Positions 23,388-30,509 of a DNA stretch of 64,000 nt are shown piece by piece. A program made the position numbers and the translations under genes. The DNA comes from Roseateles oligotrophus (GTDB taxonomy: Bacteria > Pseudomonadota > Gammaproteobacteria > Burkholderiales > Burkholderiaceae_C): NCBI RefSeq assembly GCF_025717515.1, contig NZ_JAJIRN010000007.1:186001-250000 (forward strand), written 5' to 3'. A model generated the notes under the pieces. It searched no databases. It saw nothing but the letters and a program-made list of their open reading frames with translations, and was not told the DNA's origin. Positions within the stretch are counted from its first letter, which is position 1, and every line of letters begins with the position of its first letter.

Positions 23388-24377
23388 ATGACCCTGCACC
23401 TGGACGGGGTCGAGTACGCGGTCAACGCGGGCGAAAGCGTGCTCGATACCTTGCTGCGCCATGGTGTCGAGCTGCCCAATGCCTGCCGGCGCGGTGTCTG
23501 CCAAGCCTGTTTGCTGCGCAGTCTGGATCAGCCGCCCCGCCTGGCCGATGCGCAGCGCGGCCTGCGCGACACCTTGCGGCAGCAGGGCTTCTTCATGGCT
23601 TGTCAATGCCCGGCCGAGCCGGAGCTGAATCTCGCTTCGCCGCAGAGTGCCGAGCTGTTTCAACCCGCTTTGGTCATTCATAGCGAAGCGCTCAGCGCGA
23701 GCGTGCATTGCATTCGCTTGCAGCCTGAGCAGGCGCTGCCCCATCAGGCCGGGCAGTTTTTGAATTTGCGCCGCGCCGACGGGCTGGTGCGAAGCTACTC
23801 GATCGCCAGCGTGCCGGCGCTCGAACCCTATATCGAGTTGCATGTGCAACGCCGCCAGGGTGGTGCGATGTCGCAATGGCTGGCCGATGGTTTGCAGGTC
23901 GGCCAGAGCATCGAGATCGCCGGCCCCAACGGCAATTGCTTCTATTTGCCCGGCCGCGCGCAGCAGTCCTTGCTGATGATCGCCACCGGCACCGGCGCGG
24001 CACCCTTGCTGGGCATCGCCCGCAGCGCCCTGTTGAGCGGCCATGCGGGCAATATCCATTTCTATCACGGCAGCAGCAGCGAGGCCGGTTTCTACTGCCG
24101 GGCGCAGTTGCTGGCGCTGGCGGCACAACATGACAAAGTTCACGTTCACTTTTGCATCTCGGGCGAGGCCGCGCCGGCTCCTTGCGAAAGCGGCCGGGCG
24201 CTCGACATTGCGCTGCGCCAGCATCCCGAATTGAGTGGTTTCCGGGTCTTTTTATGTGGTGCGCCGGAGATGGTCAATAGCGCCAAGAAAATGGCCTATC
24301 TGCATGGCGCCGCGATGCAGGATATTTACGCCGACCCGTTCGAGAACAGGGACCTGAGGCAGATCGCCCGCCCCTGA
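23388..24377 (+). CDS. Ferredoxin-FAD/NAD reductase (2Fe-2S N-terminal), probable haemoglobin reductase
   Basis: 329 aa. Residues 1-85 are a plant-type 2Fe-2S ferredoxin (CRRGVCQAC plus a distal MACQC). Next come an FAD domain with RSYSIAS and the NAD domain with LMIATGTGAAPLLG and a C-terminal FLCGAPEMV. This is the layout of oxygenase reductases such as BenC. No oxygenase is nearby; the partner encoded 10 bp upstream is the truncated haemoglobin, so electrons from NAD(P)H to haem iron are the likely route. Cytoplasmic. Confidence 0.9.
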   Translation: MTLHLDGVEYAVNAGESVLDTLLRHGVELPNACRRGVCQACLLRSLDQPPRLADAQRGLRDTLRQQGFFMACQCPAEPELNLASPQSAELFQPALVIHSEALSASVHCIRLQPEQALPHQAGQFLNLRRADGLVRSYSIASVPALEPYIELHVQRRQGGAMSQWLADGLQVGQSIEIAGPNGNCFYLPGRAQQSLLMIATGTGAAPLLGIARSALLSGHAGNIHFYHGSSSEAGFYCRAQLLALAAQHDKVHVHFCISGEAAPAPCESGRALDIALRQHPELSGFRVFLCGAPEMVNSAKKMAYLHGAAMQDIYADPFENRDLRQIARP

Positions 24378-24388
24378 GAGAATCGGGG

Positions 24389-24606
24389 ATGGATTTGTTT
24401 TTGAACGATGAGGATTTCGCCAAGCTGGAGGCCGCCGTAATCTCGGCAGGCGCAAAGGCCGATAGGGCGAATCGGGTGGCGCTGGCCTGGCATTGCGTCT
24501 ATTCGCGGGCCGAATGGCTCTCATTCATTCAGCGCTGTTCCAAGGGGCTGCGCACACCGCGCCCGCCACGGTTCAGTACATCGGTAGCAAACCGAAGGTT
24601 CAGTGA
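24389..24606 (+). pseudogene. Frameshifted, truncated start of a third TPR-type protein
   Basis: The frame from the ATG at 24389 reads FLNDEDFAKLEAAVISAG..ALAWH, matching the N-termini of the two TPR kinases (VSDEQLAAFEADL..LAWHLRLRDSRRALALA). At WH the frame breaks: one missing T in tggcattgcg shifts it. Reading on in the other frame restores LRLFAGRMALIHSA, again kinase-like, up to a TGA at 24604-24606. After about 24540 the resemblance ends. This appears to be a dead copy whose rest was lost where the foreign strip begins. It lies 11 bp behind the reductase gene. Confidence 0.7.
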
Positions 24607-25057
24607 TGGCTGAATTGTTCTCAAGTCATGTCGAAGCGAAAAGAATGACGCAGCACATGCGGCGTGCAGGGGGGGTGATGCCGGCACGGCGGCAGGCCCC
24701 AGCCACCCCAGCGAACGCATGCGTCAGGCCATCGACTCGCCTCGGCACCGTGGAGCCTGCATTGCATGGGGCACTACATCGAGAAACTATCGAAGGCGGG
24801 TCTCGGGGAAATCGGGATTAAATAACCCGGCCAGCAGGCGGCACAATCGGCCTCAGACGCCGAAATTTCGGCGCCCACAAAAAATCATCGATGAATTCAG
24901 AAGCCCCAATTCGAAAACAAGCACGCGCACCTCGCGATGGGTGTGGCTGCGGATTTTGATTTTTTGAACAGCCTCGTTAGCTATCATGATCCACGCGCTG
25001 CGTAGTGCTACGGCTGACGATGACCTTGCGATATGCGATGTTCTGCGCCGATCAAAC
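24607..25057. other. 451-bp stretch without a recognisable gene
   Basis: Short frames on both strands show nothing I can assign. The region becomes AT-richer from about 24870. A cctcGTTAGCtatc at 24972-24985 loosely resembles an attC core but does not fit GTTRRRY. Probably debris at the left edge of the acquired strip. Confidence 0.5.
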
Positions 25058-25217
25058 ACTCCATGCCGATCAAACAAGGCGGTAGATTCGCGATGAGTTC
25101 GGCCAGTTTGGCGTGCGGCACCGCGGGCTGGAGCAATTCGGACTTGCCGGCCTCGTTGACGCCGTCGAGGGTAAACATGTTCTTGGCAAGATCAATGCCG
25201 ATAGTCAGAATAGCCAT
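25058..25217 (-). mobile_element. IS110-family transposase, N-terminal fragment
   Basis: From the ATG at 25217 the product starts MAILTIGIDLAKNMFTLDG and continues to LIANLPPCLIGME, the N-terminal DEDD-type RuvC-like domain of IS110/IS1111 transposases (catalytic Asp in GIDLAK). After about 53 residues (near 25058) similarity stops and the frame ends at 25008. The remaining roughly 80 percent of the transposase is missing, so the element is dead. Its 5' side points at the attC half-site at 25336; IS1111-type elements are known to insert into attC sites. Confidence 0.8.
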
Positions 25218-25335
25218 GGGCTTCCCGTTCCGAATCAATCCATCAATGATGATGAGAGATTGAACTTCCCGTCTTGCTTCTTTGATGCAGTTTGCCGGAG
25301 TGCGGCTAGTTTGGGGCGGGTATTCTCTTTGATTC

Positions 25336-25342
25336 GTTAGGC
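25336..25342 (+). repeat. attC right core (GTTAGGC), left half lost
   Basis: gattcGTTAGGC fits the integron recombination core GTTRRRY exactly and stands 10 bp before the start codon of the next gene, the usual cassette layout. No matching RYYYAAC left arm is found in the preceding 140 bp; the IS110 fragment occupies that place. Confidence 0.6.
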
Positions 25343-25352
25343 CTCAAATCCA

Positions 25353-26030
25353 ATGCCCTCTACACAATCACAGCGCAACTGGCTTTTTTCGCCGGCGGGC
25401 TTGCTCCTGTCTGTAGCCGTGCTCTCGGGCGGCATCGCATGGTGGCTTATTGCATTGCCCGTGTTGACCTTCTCCAACGTAAAGAGCCACTCCACCCACT
25501 TTCCTCAAGTATTCCTGCATGCGGTGAGTGGCACGGTCATGCTCGTCATCGGAGCGATCAATCTCTACCTTGGCGCAAGCCGCCGGCACTTTCGTTTTCA
25601 CAAGCCGCTTGGGTTGACGTACCTGCTTGGTGGAAGCATTGGCGCAATCAGCGCAATCGTCCTTGCCCTCGGTAATGGTCACAGTAAGCCGAGCACAGGG
25701 TTTGCATTCCAACCGACCCGGGCGGACGATCTCGGCTGGGCGCTAGCCACGCTCGGGGCGGCCTGGCTGGCGTGCTCAGCCATGGGATATCGAGCCGCGT
25801 TGAACCGGCGGTTTCCGTCCCACCAGGCTTGGATGATTCGAAGTTACGTGTTGGTTTGGTCGTTCGTCCTCTGTCGCTTGATTGGACAGATTCCGTCCTT
25901 CCCTCAACTCGGGAGTGGAGGCGCAATTGCGTGGCTGTCATGGACAATTCCTCTGCTGGTCTGCGAGATTTCACTCCAATGGGAGAGCGGCAGTCGGCAG
26001 AAAGGCTCGGAGCGGCGCAATGAGACCTAA
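25353..26030 (+). CDS. DUF2306-like membrane protein (cassette-borne)
   Basis: 225 aa with about six or seven hydrophobic segments (first at LLLSVAVLSGGIAWWLIA, last near IAWLSWTIPLLVC). The pattern HAVSGTVMLVIGAINLY.., HRxxG-like HKPLGLTYLLGG and HQAWMIRSYVLVWSF is typical of the DUF2306 family (probable haem or quinone-type membrane proteins; function unknown). It begins 10 bp after a GTTAGGC core, and its stop codon lies inside the next attC-like site, so it reads as a single-gene cassette. Base composition is lower in GC than flanking genes. Confidence 0.75.
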   Translation: MPSTQSQRNWLFSPAGLLLSVAVLSGGIAWWLIALPVLTFSNVKSHSTHFPQVFLHAVSGTVMLVIGAINLYLGASRRHFRFHKPLGLTYLLGGSIGAISAIVLALGNGHSKPSTGFAFQPTRADDLGWALATLGAAWLACSAMGYRAALNRRFPSHQAWMIRSYVLVWSFVLCRLIGQIPSFPQLGSGGAIAWLSWTIPLLVCEISLQWESGSRQKGSERRNET

Positions 26031-26127
26031 TGAATCGTTCGAACGGGCTCGCAGTGGACCCTCAGTTCAGACTCTCATTGCATTCCTCATTCGCAGTTCG
26101 CCGATCCCAGCGCGGCTTCGTTAGGGC
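26025..26127 (+). repeat. attC-like recombination site, about 103 bp
   Basis: The left core ACCTAAT (26025-26031) contains the TAA stop of the upstream gene and continues gaatcgttcgaacgggctcg, a classic attC left-arm appearance. The right core GTTAGGG is at 26120-26126, 4 bp before the next start codon. The arms pair imperfectly: ACCTAATGAA against CCCTAACGAAG. Confidence 0.65.
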
Positions 26128-26130
26128 TCT

Positions 26131-26601
26131 ATGCTGGTTGAACGTACCGCCTTCTTTTCGTGCTCTCCGCAGCGGTGCTTCGAGGAGGTTCAGACCCCAC
26201 GACTAATGCAGCACATCGCCAGCCCATTGATTCGGTTTGTGCCCGTGGAACCGAAGTCTTTGCCTATGCGATGGGAAGAGAAGGAATACCTCGTCTCCAC
26301 TCGACTCTTCGGCTTGCTGCCAATGGGCCGGCAGTGGGTCAATATTTCGGGGCGGGACCGCTCGATCGAGGCCGGCCGCTTCTGCGTAGAACTCCGAGAC
26401 AACGGGCGTGGAACCCTCATGTCCAAGTGGGACCATCGCGTTACCATCCAGGCCTCGGGGCAAGGCTGCAGCTATACCGACCGAGTGGAAATCAACGCTG
26501 GTGTTCTCACGCCGCTTGTCTGGCTGTTCGCCTGGTTCTTCTATCGCCACCGTCAGCGCCGTTGGCAAGCTCTTGTCGCCAGTGGGTTCAGTTATGAGTA
26601 G
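26131..26601 (+). CDS. Hypothetical protein, 156 aa (cassette-borne)
   Basis: Not recognised. The sequence has alternating beta-strand character (LVSTRLFGLLPMGRQWVNIS, RFCVELRDNG, HRVTIQASGQGCSYTDRVEI), a hydrophobic stretch at LTPLVWLFAWFFY near the C-terminus and a basic tail. The general look is SRPBCC/START-like lipid-binding plus a membrane anchor; this is an impression only. The gene sits between two attC-like sites and begins 4 bp after GTTAGGG, as cassette genes do. Confidence 0.6.
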   Translation: MLVERTAFFSCSPQRCFEEVQTPRLMQHIASPLIRFVPVEPKSLPMRWEEKEYLVSTRLFGLLPMGRQWVNISGRDRSIEAGRFCVELRDNGRGTLMSKWDHRVTIQASGQGCSYTDRVEINAGVLTPLVWLFAWFFYRHRQRRWQALVASGFSYE

Positions 26602-26677
26602 CCATAACGCGTATTTAGAGCGAATAGGCAATAGCAATGTTGACGCTGGTGTCCGCCGCTCGCGGCAACCGTTAGGG
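26602..26677 (+). repeat. attC-like recombination site, about 76 bp
   Basis: The left core CCATAAC (26602-26608) starts directly after the TAG stop of the upstream gene. The right core GTTAGGG is at 26671-26677, 7 bp before the methyltransferase start. Comparing the left GCCATAACG with the reverse complement of the right side, GCCCTAACG, gives 8 of 9 matches. Confidence 0.6.
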
Positions 26678-26684
26678 CGCGCAC

Positions 26685-27521
26685 ATGCCTTCGGAATCGC
26701 CCATGGCTGCATCTGATGTAGACGCACTCTTCACGGGTTCAATTCCGCAGCTGTACGACGAGTACATGGTCCCATTGATTTTTGAGCCATACGCTGTTGA
26801 CCTCGCATCCCGCGTGGCAATGCGCCGGCCCTCATGTTTGCTGGAGATCGCAGCAGGGACCGGTGTCGTGACACGGCACCTCGCAAATGCTCTGGGGCCC
26901 GAAGTTCGAATCATTGCGACCGATCTCAATCCCGCGATGATTGACCGGGCAACCGCCGTCGGCACGAGCCGTCCCGTCGAGTGGCGACAAGCCGACGCCA
27001 TGCAGCTTCCGTTTGCTGACGCGACATTTGATGTGGTCGTCTGCCAGTTTGGCGCAATGTTCTTTCCCGACAAGCCAAAGGCGTTCTCCGAAGCCAGGCG
27101 CGTCTTGCGTCCGGGAGGGGCCTTCATCTTCAATGTGTGGGACGCGATTGAGCAGAACGAGTTCGCGGAGGCCGTCACGTTCACGCTGCAGCAGATGTTT
27201 CCCGAAGATCAGCCTCGCTTCATGGCTCGAACTCCCCATGGCTACAACGACATCGAAGTGATCGCACGGCATCTGCTCGAAGGCGGATTTTCTCGTTCGC
27301 CGGTGATTACCACCCTGGCGGCGAAGAGCCGCGCAGCATCGCCCAAAATTCCCGCAATCGCTTACTGCCAAGGCACCTTGCTCAGAAGCGAGATCGAATC
27401 GAGAAGTGCTTCCCGACTTATTGAGGCAACCAACGCAGCCGTAGCGGAAATCGGCAAAAGGTTCGGTGATGGCGCCGTCGAGGGGAAAATTCAAGCCCAT
27501 ATCGTCATCGCCGAACGATAG
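26685..27521 (+). CDS. SAM-dependent methyltransferase (class I, UbiE-like)
   Basis: 278 aa. Rossmann-type SAM binding: LLEIAAGTGVVTRHLA (motif I), IIATDLNPAMID (motif II Asp), QADAMQLPFADATFDVVVCQFGAMFF and the post-motif RVLRPGGAFIFNVWD, as in methyltransferase-11/25 proteins. The substrate is unknown; relatives methylate small metabolites and some confer resistance. It starts 7 bp after a GTTAGGG core. A fragment of another methyltransferase C-terminus follows at 27539. Confidence 0.85.
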   Translation: MPSESPMAASDVDALFTGSIPQLYDEYMVPLIFEPYAVDLASRVAMRRPSCLLEIAAGTGVVTRHLANALGPEVRIIATDLNPAMIDRATAVGTSRPVEWRQADAMQLPFADATFDVVVCQFGAMFFPDKPKAFSEARRVLRPGGAFIFNVWDAIEQNEFAEAVTFTLQQMFPEDQPRFMARTPHGYNDIEVIARHLLEGGFSRSPVITTLAAKSRAASPKIPAIAYCQGTLLRSEIESRSASRLIEATNAAVAEIGKRFGDGAVEGKIQAHIVIAER

Positions 27522-27538
27522 CAGCCGGAGAGGGTGGA

Positions 27539-27661
27539 ATGAACAACGAGCAGTTGTATATGTCCATTGATGAACAGGCCGAAGCCTTGGCGAGCGCCGG
27601 TTTCTTTCGGGTTGAACAGATTCTTCTCAAAGGCGGTTTGGTACTGCACCGAGCAAGCTGA
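27539..27661 (+). pseudogene. C-terminal fragment of a second methyltransferase
   Basis: A 40-codon frame with a good ribosome site (gagagggtgga) reads YMSIDEQAEALASAGFFRVE and then KGGLVLHRAS. This matches the last strand-helix-strand of class I methyltransferases, where 'VEEQ...L..AGF..V' precedes the final beta strand. The catalytic part is absent. It may be a remnant of a lost cassette gene or a duplicated tail. Confidence 0.5.
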
Positions 27662-27906
27662 GCTGGGCATTTCACCGAAGGGGCGACGATGGCGCACAAG
27701 GTCTGCGTGCCTGGCCAACGACACCCGCGCTGTCTTGTCGCTATATGCCCGGTTATGAATGGCGTTATGTCGATGGCCGGTCGAATCAACTACGCAGGTT
27801 GGTTCGCGGTAGACTGAGACCCCCACAAGCCCTCGCTTCATTTGGGCCCTTGAATACCTATCCGCTGCTTGCAGCTCAGCTTTGACCTCGGCCGTTATCA
27901 AATTCA
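27662..27906. other. 245-bp stretch without a gene; possible decayed attC
   Basis: No coding frame I believe. GTTATCA at 27894-27900, 6 bp before the next start codon, sits where a cassette core would be but fits GTTRRRY poorly, and no left arm is clear. Confidence 0.35.
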
Positions 27907-28437
27907 ATGAACAAGTCAGCACTCCCACGCACCGGCGAAAAGGTTACTTTGCGCAGACTTCATCTGCTTGATCTGGCAGCGTTTCAATCGTATCGACATG
28001 ATGCAGAGCTGGGCCAATATCAGGGTTGGTCGGCACAGTCTGACGAGGAATCTGCTGAGTTCATCTCTGAGATGAGCGGTGCCGCGCTCTTCGTCCCTGG
28101 GATTTGGGTGCAAGTCGGGATCGCTGATCGGGTGTCGAATTCACTTGTAGGTGATATCGGCATCTGCGTCTCCGCAGACGGGACTGCGGCAGAAATCGGG
28201 TTCACGCTTGACTCAAAGGCGCAAGGGCAGGGCTTTGCTACCGAAGCCGTACGCGAGACCATCGCCCTGCTTTTCGAAACCACTGCGGTGGCAAAAGTTG
28301 TCGGCATCACAGACCAGCGCAATATCTCGTCCATCAAGCTGCTTGAGCGAATCGGCATGCAAAGAGTGGAGACGGTCGAAACGCTTTTTCGGGGGCTTCC
28401 TTGCGTCGAGTACACCTATATGGCTTTGCGCGAATGA
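27907..28437 (+). CDS. GNAT-family N-acetyltransferase (RimJ/RimL type)
   Basis: 176 aa. Acetyltransferase_3-type text: VTLRRLHLLDLAAFQSYR at the start, IGDIGICV, AEIGFTLDSKAQGQGFATEAV (acetyl-CoA loop QGQGFA) and VVGITDQRNISSIKLLERIGM (the N-S-I-x-L-L-E-R-x-G-M signature). It transfers acetyl from acetyl-CoA to an unknown amine; relatives act on ribosomal-protein N-termini or on antibiotics. GGCTAAT just after the stop (28439-28445) may be a decayed attC left core. Confidence 0.85.
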   Translation: MNKSALPRTGEKVTLRRLHLLDLAAFQSYRHDAELGQYQGWSAQSDEESAEFISEMSGAALFVPGIWVQVGIADRVSNSLVGDIGICVSADGTAAEIGFTLDSKAQGQGFATEAVRETIALLFETTAVAKVVGITDQRNISSIKLLERIGMQRVETVETLFRGLPCVEYTYMALRE

Positions 28438-28498
28438 GGGCTAATCCGGCATTTAAACTGACCCGCAGCGACGGTTCTTTTCAGACATCCATCCAGCA

Positions 28499-29104
28499 AT
28501 GAATATCGAATCGATTCAGCAGTTGCGGGACTACTTCGGTCAAGCGCAGGAGCGTGCGGTGAAGAAGGAGATTGCCTTTCTCGACAAGCACTGCATCGAC
28601 TTTATTCGCCTGTCACCGTTCGTGATTCTGGCAAGCTCGGACGCCGATCACAATATGGATGCATCGCCGCGGGGTGGCGTGCCGGGCTTTGTGAAGGTTT
28701 CGCAGTCTGGTGAGTTGCTGATTCCAGAGGCGCCCGGCAACAACAGAATCGATACGCTTCAGAACGTGTTTGTCACCCGCAAGTTGGGTTTGATCTTCCT
28801 CATTCCAGGCTTCAATGAAACCTTGCGGGTCAATGGCTCGGCGAGCCTGTCGTTTGCAGCGGAAGATCTCGAGGTCTGCAGGGATGAAAAGCGTTCACCG
28901 AAGGCTGTGATCAAAGTCGTTCCGCAAGCGGCCTATCTGCATTGCGCCAAGGCTTTTTTGCGCGCGAAGCTGTGGCGGCCAGAGGCGCAGCTTGATCGTG
29001 AGGTTTTGCCCAGCGCTGGCAAAATGATCAGCGATCAAACAGGACTCACGGTTCCCGATGAGTCGCGGGAAGCGATGGAGTTGCGTTACCAGCCCGACCT
29101 TTGA
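28499..29104 (+). CDS. PPOX-type FMN flavoprotein (pyridoxamine phosphate oxidase family)
   Basis: 201 aa. FMN-binding split-barrel text: FVILASSDADHNMDASPRGG, NRIDTLQNVF, KLGLIFLIPGFNETLRVNG and a C-terminal YLHCAKAFLRAKLW. This corresponds to the MSMEG_1061-like subgroup of PPOX proteins, FMN- or F420-dependent oxidoreductases of mostly unknown substrate. Cytoplasmic, no signal. It lies between the two GNAT genes in the acquired strip. Confidence 0.8.
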   Translation: MNIESIQQLRDYFGQAQERAVKKEIAFLDKHCIDFIRLSPFVILASSDADHNMDASPRGGVPGFVKVSQSGELLIPEAPGNNRIDTLQNVFVTRKLGLIFLIPGFNETLRVNGSASLSFAAEDLEVCRDEKRSPKAVIKVVPQAAYLHCAKAFLRAKLWRPEAQLDREVLPSAGKMISDQTGLTVPDESREAMELRYQPDL

Positions 29105-29168
29105 ATGAGGCCTGGCGATTCGGTCAACCGGCCTTCTGGCAACGCTGCTGAATCAAAAGGTCGAGCGA

Positions 29169-29702
29169 ATGAGAAGAATCGACGCCTTGCTGTGTTCGCT
29201 GGAGCCCCAAGTCGCGGGCCATGCGGCCGAGATGTTCGGCGTGTTGAGCGACCCAGCTATCTATGAATTTGAAAACTCTCCGCCAGCGTCGGCGCAGTGG
29301 CTGGCAGAACGGTACGCGCGGCTTGAGCGGCGGGCTTCGGCCGACGGCAGTGAGACCTGGCTGAATTGGATTGTTCGCCTGCCCTCAGGGGAAGCGGCGG
29401 GCTACGTCCAGGCGACGTTGCTTCAAAATGGCCGGGCACTTGTGGCCTACGAACTTGCCAGCCGATTCTGGCGCCGGGGCATCGGTCGTTGTGCAGTTGT
29501 TGCCATGCTTGATGAGCTTCAATTCAAATACGATGCTCGGCTGTTTGTCGCTGTGCTCAAAAGCGCTAACTATCGATCACATGGGCTGCTGCAAAGCCTC
29601 GGATTCTGGCCTGCATCGCCGTCGCAGTCCTTGGAATTTCAGCCAGAATCCGGCGAAATGGTCATGATGAGGACCACGGTGATTCGCAAAATAGAGCCTT
29701 AG
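29169..29702 (+). CDS. GNAT-family N-acetyltransferase
   Basis: 177 aa. The N-terminal half has GNAT features (MFGVLSDPAIYEFENSPP, WLNWIVRLPSGEAAGYVQATL), then the acetyl-CoA region FWRRGIGRCAVVAML and a final LKSANYRSHGLLQSLGF. Substrate unknown. The TAG stop overlaps a GCCTAAA core at its end, the same arrangement as the DUF2306 gene and its attC. Confidence 0.8.
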   Translation: MRRIDALLCSLEPQVAGHAAEMFGVLSDPAIYEFENSPPASAQWLAERYARLERRASADGSETWLNWIVRLPSGEAAGYVQATLLQNGRALVAYELASRFWRRGIGRCAVVAMLDELQFKYDARLFVAVLKSANYRSHGLLQSLGFWPASPSQSLEFQPESGEMVMMRTTVIRKIEP

Positions 29703-29732
29703 CCTAAATGCTGACTCAAGCGGACTCACCAT
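29702..29732 (+). repeat. Truncated attC-like left arm, end of cassette strip
   Basis: GCCTAAA followed by tgctgactcaagcggac, close to the usual attC left arm (GCCTAACaattcgttcaagcgga). No right core follows, so the site is cut. It marks the right edge of the acquired strip. Confidence 0.5.
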
Positions 29733-29785
29733 GAGCGGCGATTGGGGCCAGAATTTGCGGGCGAGGTCGGTGTCAAATTGGCTTT

Positions 29786-30169
29786 TCAAAGCCCCAGCCA
29801 GGGGCTGCGCGTGATCGACACCCCCAGCATATAGGCCAAGAGCAGCAGCGAGCCGATATAGGCGAGCAAATGGAACTTGTTGCTGCCCATGGCCAAGTGG
29901 GCGCAGACGGTGTAGGCCGCCAAAGCCAGTAACTTGGCGAGCAGCCAGCCGTCACGCAAGAACGGGTTCAGATACAGCAGCACCCACAGACTCAAGCCGG
30001 TAATGGTCAGCAAAAAGTCGATGCCAAACACCAATGTGCGTATGCGGTCGTCCATGACCCAGCCTGCGCCGAAATGGAAAGCCAGGCCGCGGACCAAAAA
30101 CATGGCAACGCTAAACCAAGCCAGCACCGCGTGTATCTGGCCCATCTGAAAATCGAACGAATACCCCAT
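29786..30169 (-). CDS. SirB2-like small membrane protein
   Basis: 127 aa with four hydrophobic helices (AVLAWFSVAMFLVRGLAFH; LVFGIDFLLTITGLSLWVLL; LLAKLLALAAYTVCAHLA; LAYIGSLLLLAYMLGVS). The FLVRG..., GWLLAKLLALAAYT arrangement fits the SirB/SirB2 family, named as an invasion-gene regulator in Salmonella but of unknown biochemical role. AGGAGG lies 11 nt upstream of the ATG. It follows the sigma factor group on the same strand with a 115-bp gap. Confidence 0.7.
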   Translation of the reverse strand: MGYSFDFQMGQIHAVLAWFSVAMFLVRGLAFHFGAGWVMDDRIRTLVFGIDFLLTITGLSLWVLLYLNPFLRDGWLLAKLLALAAYTVCAHLAMGSNKFHLLAYIGSLLLLAYMLGVSITRSPWLGL

Positions 30170-30284
30170 TGGCTTGTCACCCTCCTAAGGGCGAGAGCTT
30201 GGCCAGCGCGCAGCGCGCTGTCAAGCCGGGCTTGCCATGAGTGTGCCGGTGGCTTGGTAGCGCCAGGCGTACAGGGGGGGGCTT

Positions 30285-30506
30285 TCAGTGGCCGGCGCCC
30301 TTGATTTTTTCGCGTCTTTTCGCGAGGGTCAAAAAAAGCCCTACAAACCAACACATCGGACAGCCGCGCAGCAGCAAAACGGCAGCGACCAGGGCCAGGC
30401 CGGAGCCCAGCGGGCCAAAGCTGTTGAAGTGCAAAGCGGCAGCGATCAGCGCAAAGGCCACTGCGCCGCGCAAGAGATGAATCGGAACCGAGCTGCTACA
30501 AAACAT
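30285..30506 (-). CDS. Small DUF2892-like membrane protein with CPMC motif
   Basis: 73 aa, two hydrophobic helices (LLRGAVAFALIAAALHF and GLALVAAVLLL) followed by RGCPMCWFVGLFL and a basic tail. The layout, with a Cys-Pro pair at the second helix end, is like DUF2892 (YgaP membrane part). It starts 3 bp after the sigma-factor stop, so it is translated with it. Function unknown; the CxxC pair could bind metal or form a disulphide. Confidence 0.6.
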   Translation of the reverse strand: MFCSSSVPIHLLRGAVAFALIAAALHFNSFGPLGSGLALVAAVLLLRGCPMCWFVGLFLTLAKRREKIKGAGH

Positions 30507-30509
30507 GGT

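Noticed and set aside
24853-25077. Minus-strand 74-codon frame overlapping the IS110 relic
   Set aside because: Does not continue transposase sequence in any recognisable way; likely debris.
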